Origin: CALDOK01 sp964481655
Lineage (GTDB): Bacteria; Myxococcota_A; UBA796; JAFGLY01
NCBI GenBank assembly: GCA_964481655.1
Contig: CAYZVO010000005.1
Span: 1-64,000, forward strand
Direction of reading: 5' to 3'
DNA length: 64,000 bases
This document shows positions 59,183 to 64,000 of the stretch, in pieces (within the stretch, counting starts at the first letter, position 1; each line of letters opens with the position of its first letter). The translations under genes were made by a program, and so were the position numbers. Below the pieces are notes generated by a model, which was not told the origin of the DNA, did not search any database, and saw only the letters and a list, made by a program, of their open reading frames with translations.

Positions 59183-59733
59183 CACTCCGTCTCCTTGCGT
59201 CGTCTCCACCACCGCCAGGCTACCACCAGGGCCACCACCGCCATGGGGATGAGGGTGAGGGGGGCCACGAAGGCCACCGCGGACAGGAACACGGCGGCGA
59301 TCAGCCAGAACAGCGGGCCCAGCTCTCCGGTGGCCCGCGCCGGTGCGCGCGCGGGGTCGACCACCAGGATCAGCGCACCGCTGCCGTTGGGGTGGTAGCT
59401 CCAGCCGTTTCGCTCGCAGAGCTTGCGCAGGGTCCCGGCGGTCACGTCCCCGAGCACCCCGGGGCCGATGCTGTGCTTGCCCACGCCGGTGATGAAGCCC
59501 ACGGCGCCGGTCTCGAGCCCGCCGGCCAGCTCGCCCACCAGCTTCACCGCCTGGCGGGCGCAGCGGGCGTTCAGATCGTGCAGGTCCACCTGGATCAGCT
59601 CACCCTCCGGCCTGACGTGGGTGCGCACCCGCCACGGGCGCTCCTCGGCCCACAGCAGCCCGTCGGCCTCGGCCTCGAGGGGCTCGAGCTGGCGGCGCAG
59701 CACGCCCAGATCCCGGCTGACGGCGTCGCTCAT
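59182..59733 (-). CDS. Smr-domain protein with C-terminal membrane hairpin
   Basis: A 183-residue protein. Residues about 46-125 match the Smr (small MutS-related) fold: IQVDLHDLNARCARQAV, ITGVGKHSIGPGVLGD and LILVV. The D-L-H and G-x-G-x-H-S motifs are the nuclease hallmarks. Two hydrophobic segments at 139-175 form a membrane hairpin ahead of a basic tail (WRWWRRRKE). A membrane-bound Smr protein is unusual. ATG overlaps the stop of the HgcAB-like gene (ATGA), so production is coupled. Confidence 0.8.
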   Translation of the reverse strand: MSDAVSRDLGVLRRQLEPLEAEADGLLWAEERPWRVRTHVRPEGELIQVDLHDLNARCARQAVKLVGELAGGLETGAVGFITGVGKHSIGPGVLGDVTAGTLRKLCERNGWSYHPNGSGALILVVDPARAPARATGELGPLFWLIAAVFLSAVAFVAPLTLIPMAVVALVVAWRWWRRRKETE

Positions 59734-60815
59734 GGCCGCGGGACCCGCCGGCCCATCAGGTTGGCCCGGGTGCCGCGCAGGCGCTCCGGATCCCAGCCGG
59801 GGGCGAACCCCAGGGCGTCGCAGGGGCACTGGATGGCGCAGGCGGTGCAGGCCACGCAGGCCTCGGGGCGCGCGATCCGGACCGCGCCGCCTTCGTCCGC
59901 GAGCACCCCTGTGGGGCAGAGCTGGACACAGAGGCCGCAGCCGCTGCAGCGCCCGGCGTCCAGGGCGAGCGAGGCGCGCTTGTGGATCTCGTCCATGGTG
60001 GCCGGGGCGGTGGGCATGGTGCCCGCGATCTCGGCGGCGACGCCGAGCAGCGCGGCGAGGCACAGCCCCACCAGCCAGGCGCCCGCGGTGGGGGTCAGGG
60101 CCCCCAGCAGGGCCAGCGCCCCCAGCCCGAGACCCCCGGCCAGGGCGCCGAAGCCGGCCCCGCTGATCCACCGGGCCGGGCCCACATACAGGACCCGCGG
60201 CACCGCCATGAACAGTGCCACGATCCCAGCGGGGACGGCGATCGCCAGGGCCAGCGCCAGGGTGGCGGAGCCGAGCCAGGCCGCCAGCGGGACCAGCGGC
60301 GCGGCGATGGAGAAGGACCAGGCCAGGGCCATCTCGACCCGGTCCCGCGGCGGGAAGCGCACCCGCTGCAGCGCCGAGGGAGTGGGGTTGCCGGCGTCCA
60401 GCCAGGTCGGAAGATCGTCCATGTGGACGGGGCCCCAGCGGACCGTCCAGCCCGTGGCCTGCTCGACCAGGCGGGCCTCGGCGCCCGGGGCGAGCATCGG
60501 AGGCAGCAGCACCGTGCGCGTGTGCACGCCGCCAGGGACGGCCTCGAGGGCGGCGATGACGTCCCGGTGGGTGAGGTGGCCTCCACCGGCCGCGCACCAC
60601 ACGTTGATGCCCCGGCTGTCGGCCACCACCAGCCAGGCGCTCCTGCCCTGCAGGGCTCGGCGCAGGCGCCGCACGGTGAGGGTGAAGTTGCCGGTGAGCA
60701 GCACCGGGGCGTCCGGTCCGGGCTCGCCGACGGCGAAGGTGCCCGTCGGCGCCCGCCGCGGCAGGAAGCGCAGCAGGGTGTCGGTGAGGTCGGCGAGGAA
60801 TCCGGGCGCGGGCAT
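59730..60815 (-). CDS. Fused HgcA-HgcB-like corrinoid/ferredoxin membrane protein
   Basis: A 361-residue single chain with HgcA and HgcB parts. Residues 38-155 match the HgcA corrinoid domain: LLTGNFTLTVRRLRRAL, AWLVVADSRGINVWCAAG (71-77, cap-helix Cys74 kept), TRTVLLPPMLAPG, VRWGPVHMDDLPTWLDAG and RVRFPPRDR. Residues 161-265 contain four or five membrane segments. Residues 290-330 form a two-cluster ferredoxin (Cys 290, 293, 296, 300; 320, 323, 326, 330). In HgcA the cap motif continues with Lys; here it is Gly-Gly. The two Cys at the C-terminus of HgcB are absent. Mercury methylation is therefore not assured. Confidence 0.88.
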   Translation of the reverse strand: MPAPGFLADLTDTLLRFLPRRAPTGTFAVGEPGPDAPVLLTGNFTLTVRRLRRALQGRSAWLVVADSRGINVWCAAGGGHLTHRDVIAALEAVPGGVHTRTVLLPPMLAPGAEARLVEQATGWTVRWGPVHMDDLPTWLDAGNPTPSALQRVRFPPRDRVEMALAWSFSIAAPLVPLAAWLGSATLALALAIAVPAGIVALFMAVPRVLYVGPARWISGAGFGALAGGLGLGALALLGALTPTAGAWLVGLCLAALLGVAAEIAGTMPTAPATMDEIHKRASLALDAGRCSGCGLCVQLCPTGVLADEGGAVRIARPEACVACTACAIQCPCDALGFAPGWDPERLRGTRANLMGRRVPRP

Positions 60816-60903
60816 GGTTCGATCAGGCTACCCCGTGCGCCGTTCGCAGGCTTCTTGGCCAGGAGCCCTCCAACAGCCCCCTCCACGAACCGATGGGCCT
60901 GTC

Positions 60904-61152
60904 ATGAAGACGGAGATCATCGCAGTGATCCGCCAGATCCTGGCGGACTCCCTGGAACTGAGCGGGGTGCCGGTGGGCCCGGAGACCCGCTTCCTCGAGG
61001 ATCTCGAGCTGGACTCGCTGCGCTCCATGGCGCTGCTGGCGGCCCTGGCCGAGCGCCTCGAGCTGCGCATCGATCCCATGGAGACCGTGGGCCTCGAGAC
61101 CGTGGGCGAGCTGGCCGAGCTGCTCGCCTGGAAGCTGGAGCGGAAGGCCTAG
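60904..61152 (+). CDS. acpP: Acyl carrier protein
   Basis: An 82-residue acidic ACP. LELDSLRSMALLAAL contains the Ser that carries 4'-phosphopantetheine. It starts at ATG 60904 and runs divergently from the HgcAB-like gene and convergently to the fatty-acyl-AMP ligase. It could accept the acyl chain activated by that ligase, or serve a small polyketide or lipopeptide route. No condensing enzymes lie in the window. The end overlaps the first bases of low-complexity sequence before the gap. Confidence 0.88.
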   Translation: MKTEIIAVIRQILADSLELSGVPVGPETRFLEDLELDSLRSMALLAALAERLELRIDPMETVGLETVGELAELLAWKLERKA

Positions 61153-63050
61153 CCCTTCCCCAGCGCGGCGCGGGCCCGCCCCCCCCGGCCGCGGGCGGCC
61201 GGCGGGCCCGGCCGCCGCGGGCCCCCCCCCCCCCCCGGCCCCCNNNNNNNNNNGACGCGGGCGCGGACGCCCTCCCCCCCCCCCCGCGGGGCCCCCAGCG
61301 CCGCGAGATCGGCGCTGCCGTCCGGTGGCACCTCGTCGAGGGGAACGCCCAGCGCCTGGGCCACGAAGCCGCGCTGGCAGGGCCGGCGCTGCAGCTTGCC
61401 CGAGCTGGTCTTGGGCACGGTCTTGGGGGCCACGACGGCCACGTGCCCCACTCGGCAGCCAGTGTGCCGGGTCACCCGGGTGCTGACGTCGGCGGCGATG
61501 GCGCGCATTCGCGCGGGATCGTCCTCGCGGCTCTCCACCACGATCACCACCAGGGTGTCGGCCTGGTCGATGTCGTGTACGCCGAAGGCGACCGCGCAGC
61601 CGGCCCGCACATCGAGCACCTCCCCCGCGGCCTCCTCGAGGTCCTGGGGGTGGAACTTGCGGCCCTCGGCGATGATGACGTCCTTGCTGCGCCCGGTGAC
61701 GAACAGCTCGCCATCGGCCAGGTAGCCCAGGTCTCCGGTCTGCAGCCAGCCGTCGACGAAGGCCTCGTCGGTGGCCGTGGGGTTGCGGAAGTAGCCGTCG
61801 CTCAGGGAGGCGCCCCGCAGCACCACGTGGCCCTGCTGGTGGTCGGGCAGGGGCTGGCCCTGGTCATCCACGACCATCAGCTCGGTGCCGATCACCGCAC
61901 GGCCGACCCCCACCAGGCGGCGGGTGGTCGCGGTGGTCGGCCCGGCGAGCACGGCGAGGCCCTCCCGATCGAGGCGCTCTCGATCGACGCGGTGGGTGGT
62001 CGGCGGCGCGTCGGGATCGGGGCAGGTGGCGATCAGGCTGGTCTCCGCCAGCCCGTACACCGGCATGAAGCAGTCCGGGTCGAACCCCACCGGCGCCATG
62101 CGGGCGGCGAAGCGGTCCATCAGGTCGGCGGAGATGGGCTCGGCGCCGTGGTAGCAGACCCGCACGCAGGACAGATCGAGCCCGTCGGGCAGGGGCTGGT
62201 CGCCCAGGCGTCGCAGCAGGTAGCCGTAGGCGAAGTTCGGGGCGACGGTGATGGTGGCCCGCCCGTCTGAGACCGAGCGCAGCCACAGCAGTGGTTCCCG
62301 GAGGAAGTCCTGGGGCCCCATCATCCAGACGGGCACCGCGAAGGCCAGGGGCAGGAGCATCATGCCGATGAGGCCCATGTCGTGGTACAGCGGCAGCCAG
62401 TGGTTCATGCGGTCGTCGGGGCGGTAGCCCATGGGCCGTCCGGCGGCCTCGAGGTTGGCGAGCAGGGCGCCGTGGCTGACGACCACGCCCTTGGGGCGGC
62501 CGGTGCTCCCGGAGGTGTACTGGATGAGCGCCGTGTCCCGCGGCCCGAGGGCCGGGATCGCCAGCTCGGTGCTGGCCTCGTCTTCGACGCGATCCCAGGG
62601 CAGCAGGATCAGGTCCCGCTTCAGCCCGGCCGCCAGCTTCTGGGCCACGAACCCCAGGCGCCCGTCGCAGATCAGCACGTCGGCCCGGGCGTCCTCCACC
62701 AGGCGTCGCTGCCGCAGCAGGTAGCCCTTCAGGGCCCCCAGGCTGGGGGGCGGGTACATGGGCACCGGCACGCCCCCGGCGTAGAGCACGCCGAAGAACG
62801 CCAGGATCAGCTCCGGACAGGTGGGGAAGAGCAGGACCACCCGAGCCCCGGGGGCCAGGCCCCGCGCCTGCAGCACGCCGCCCACCTGCAGGGCGCCCCG
62901 GTGGAGGGCCCCGTAGGACAGGGGGGCCCCCTCGTGGAAGGTTGCGAACCTGCGCTCGGGGTGGACTGCGGCGTGGTCCTGGAGCAGCGCGACGATGGTC
63001 TCGACCCCGCCGGGGGTCATGCTGTCCGCGAAGCGGTAGCGGCTGCTCAC
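61149..63050 (-). CDS. Fatty-acyl-AMP ligase (AMP-binding family), 3' end uncertain
   Basis: A ligase of the FAAL type that activates fatty acids as acyl-AMP for transfer to ACP. Motifs are YTSGSTGRPKGVVVSHG (ATP loop), LPLYHDMGLIGM, FLREPLLWLRSVS with NFAYGYLLRRL (FAAL-like), YGLAETSL, YFRNPTATDEAF, LQTGDLGYL, GRSKDVIIAEGRKFHPQDLE and PKTSSGKLQRR. Real sequence ends at 61254 with about 25 residues after the last conserved block; the rest of the frame (61149-61243) crosses the N-gap and GC-junk and is not trustworthy. GTG start at 63050 overlaps the response regulator stop (GTGA). It pairs with the ACP at 60904. Confidence 0.85.
   Translation of the reverse strand: MSSRYRFADSMTPGGVETIVALLQDHAAVHPERRFATFHEGAPLSYGALHRGALQVGGVLQARGLAPGARVVLLFPTCPELILAFFGVLYAGGVPVPMYPPPSLGALKGYLLRQRRLVEDARADVLICDGRLGFVAQKLAAGLKRDLILLPWDRVEDEASTELAIPALGPRDTALIQYTSGSTGRPKGVVVSHGALLANLEAAGRPMGYRPDDRMNHWLPLYHDMGLIGMMLLPLAFAVPVWMMGPQDFLREPLLWLRSVSDGRATITVAPNFAYGYLLRRLGDQPLPDGLDLSCVRVCYHGAEPISADLMDRFAARMAPVGFDPDCFMPVYGLAETSLIATCPDPDAPPTTHRVDRERLDREGLAVLAGPTTATTRRLVGVGRAVIGTELMVVDDQGQPLPDHQQGHVVLRGASLSDGYFRNPTATDEAFVDGWLQTGDLGYLADGELFVTGRSKDVIIAEGRKFHPQDLEEAAGEVLDVRAGCAVAFGVHDIDQADTLVVIVVESREDDPARMRAIAADVSTRVTRHTGCRVGHVAVVAPKTVPKTSSGKLQRRPCQRGFVAQALGVPLDEVPPDGSADLAALGAPRGGGEGVRARVXXXXGPGGGGGPRRPGPPAARGRGGRARAALGKG
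61170..61300. other. Scaffold gap (10 N at 61244-61253) and flanking G/C artefact
   Basis: Positions 61244-61253 are N. The neighbours contain long runs of C and G (for example C15 at 61222-61236) unlike coding sequence in the same frame. The gap length is likely a placeholder and the flanks low-quality. The C-terminus of the ligase and the last bases of the ACP region should be read with care. Confidence 0.9.
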
Positions 63051-63430
63051 TCCTCGGCCTCCGCCAGCAGCTGGACCACCCGCTCCACCAGGACCACCGG
63101 GTCGAAGGGCTTGGTCATGAACTCGTCCGCGCCCAGCGCGAGCATGCGGCTGCGGTCCTCCTCGTGGGGGGAGGCGGTCAGGGCGATGATGCGGATGTGA
63201 TCGGTGTGCGCGTCTTCCTTGAGGCGCTTGCAGACCTCGAAGCCGTTCATGCGCGGCAGGTCGAGGTCCAGGATCACCACCGGTGGCGCCTGATCGAGCA
63301 GCAGGTCCAGGGCTTCGACGCCGTCCCCGCTGACGACGGTCTCGAAGCCTTCCTTGCGGAACAGGAAGGCGAGCGCGCGGGCCATCACGTACTCGTCCTC
63401 GACGATGAGGATGCGCTTGTCGGTGCTCAT
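63047..63430 (-). CDS. Single-domain response regulator (CheY-like)
   Basis: A 127-residue receiver domain with no output domain. ILIVEDEYVMARAL begins the fold, VVILDLDLPRMNGFEVCKRL carries the phosphorylated Asp and the following Pro, LTASP has the conserved Thr/Ser, and DEFMTKPFDP the Lys. It is the middle gene of a coupled run with HD-GYP (ATGA) and the acyl-AMP ligase (GTGA). It probably relays a signal to the HD-GYP protein or to an unlinked partner. No sensor kinase lies within the window. Confidence 0.92.
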   Translation of the reverse strand: MSTDKRILIVEDEYVMARALAFLFRKEGFETVVSGDGVEALDLLLDQAPPVVILDLDLPRMNGFEVCKRLKEDAHTDHIRIIALTASPHEEDRSRMLALGADEFMTKPFDPVVLVERVVQLLAEAEE

Positions 63431-64000
63431 GGTGCTCTCTCGGCTGTGGGGGCGTCGTGGGTGACCCAGGGCAGGTCCGTGAGGAAGAGGGCGAAGCTCT
63501 CTCGGGGCATGACGCGGTCGATGAAGACGCGGACGGTCTGGGGATCGAACTGGTTGCCTGCGCCGGCCTCGAGCTCGTTGCGGACCTCATCAACGGAGCG
63601 CTCGGGGCGGTGGGTGCGGCGGGACAGCATGGCGTCCACGGCGTCGGCGACGGCCAGGATGCGGCAGTTCAGGGGGATGCGGTCGGCGGCCAGGCCGTCG
63701 GGGTAGCCCTTGCCGTCCCAGCGCTCGTGGTGGTGGCGGACCATGCGGGCCAGCTCGTCGTGGTAGCGATTGGAGGCCAGGATGTCGGCCCCCGAGGTGG
63801 TGTGGTCCTGGATCGCCTGGCGCTCCGGCACCGTCAGGCTGCCGCGCCGGGACATGACGGCGTCGTGGACGGCGGCCATGCCCAGGTCATGCAGCAGGCC
63901 TCCCAGCTGCAGGGCGTCGAGGGTGTCCGTGTCCAGGTCCATGGCCTCGCCGATGGAGCGGGCCAGCGTGGCGACCCGCCGGGCGTGGCCTCGCCGATAG
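63427..64000 (-). CDS. HD-GYP phosphodiesterase domain protein (5' end outside window)
   Basis: The frame is open through the right edge. The visible 190 residues are an HD-GYP domain: GHARRVATLARSIGEAMDL, LLHDLGMAAVHDAV, LTVPERQAIQDHTTSGADIL, HHHERWDGKGYPDGL and PLNCRILAVADAVDAMLSRR. HD and GYP elements are present, but the usual Lys after HDIG is replaced by Met. It would hydrolyse cyclic-di-GMP if active. Upstream sensor or receiver domains may lie outside the window. Its stop overlaps the response regulator start. Confidence 0.9.
   Translation of the reverse strand, partial: YRRGHARRVATLARSIGEAMDLDTDTLDALQLGGLLHDLGMAAVHDAVMSRRGSLTVPERQAIQDHTTSGADILASNRYHDELARMVRHHHERWDGKGYPDGLAADRIPLNCRILAVADAVDAMLSRRTHRPERSVDEVRNELEAGAGNQFDPQTVRVFIDRVMPRESFALFLTDLPWVTHDAPTAERAP

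Noticed and set aside
56444..59398. Plus-strand ORF of 984 codons
   Set aside because: It lies opposite RtcB and the MopE/FG-GAP gene and mirrors their Asp-rich repeats as Val/Gly/Ala runs; no independent protein character.
59982..62270. ORF crossing the N-gap on the plus strand
   Set aside because: It is antisense to the HgcAB-like and acyl-AMP ligase genes and depends on the placeholder gap for its frame.

Overview
The window is a gene-dense, very GC-rich stretch (about 70 percent by eye) with 57 protein-coding genes, many joined by 4-base ATGA/GTGA overlaps, and no gene-free stretch above 300 bases. I saw no tRNA, rRNA, CRISPR array, transposase or phage gene. Gene content suggests a myxobacterium-like or other deltaproteobacterial lineage (Myxococcota in the broad sense). 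The signs are three large secreted proteins with Asp/Cys-rich MopE-type metal-binding repeats, many lipoproteins, a Ser/Thr protein kinase, a SUMF1-domain protein, and long DTDAD linkers. A 10-N gap at 61244-61253 and nearby G/C homopolymer runs show that this is a draft, probably metagenomic, assembly.

Layout. 1-14.8 kb: surface and envelope proteins (MopE/kelch protein, secreted M3 peptidase, RlpA-like lipoprotein, His-rich lipoprotein, peptidoglycan amidase with a structured leader, DUF2079-like membrane protein, esterase, crotonase, polytopic glycosyltransferase, ferritin-like protein). 14.8-23 kb: an esterase, an MBOAT acyltransferase interrupted by an in-frame TAG, two SGNH-type proteins, a lipoprotein propeller and two radical SAM proteins. 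23-34.6 kb: a sugar-nucleotide locus on both strands. It encodes all four steps to GDP-D-glycero-alpha-D-manno-heptose (gmhA, hddA, gmhB, hddC) plus three extended SDR enzymes, a glycosyltransferase, an E1 alpha/beta thiamine-diphosphate enzyme pair with no E2 or E3, and a ColD-like dehydratase with His in place of the PLP lysine. I infer that it makes a deoxygenated, possibly two-carbon-branched, GDP-heptose. 34.6-47 kb: SGNH protein, another radical SAM protein, a SUMF1-methyltransferase fusion, and four large polytopic membrane proteins, one of them broken by an in-frame TAG.

47-64 kb: a paralogous lipoprotein, a Ser/Thr kinase, a MopE/propeller lipoprotein, a thioredoxin/TPR protein, a nitronate-monooxygenase-like flavoenzyme, a nickel superoxide dismutase with an ordinary signal peptide, a tandem pair of unknown membrane-anchored proteins, RtcB, and a MopE/FG-GAP lipoprotein. 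An operon with that lipoprotein contains an Smr-domain protein and a single-chain fusion resembling the mercury-methylation proteins HgcA and HgcB. The window ends with an acyl carrier protein facing a fatty-acyl-AMP ligase, a response regulator and an HD-GYP protein cut by the right edge.

The most interesting items are the fused HgcAB-like protein, the GDP-heptose/ColD/E1 locus, the secreted NiSOD, the leader hairpins in front of the amidase, and two single-codon amber interruptions of otherwise intact genes.
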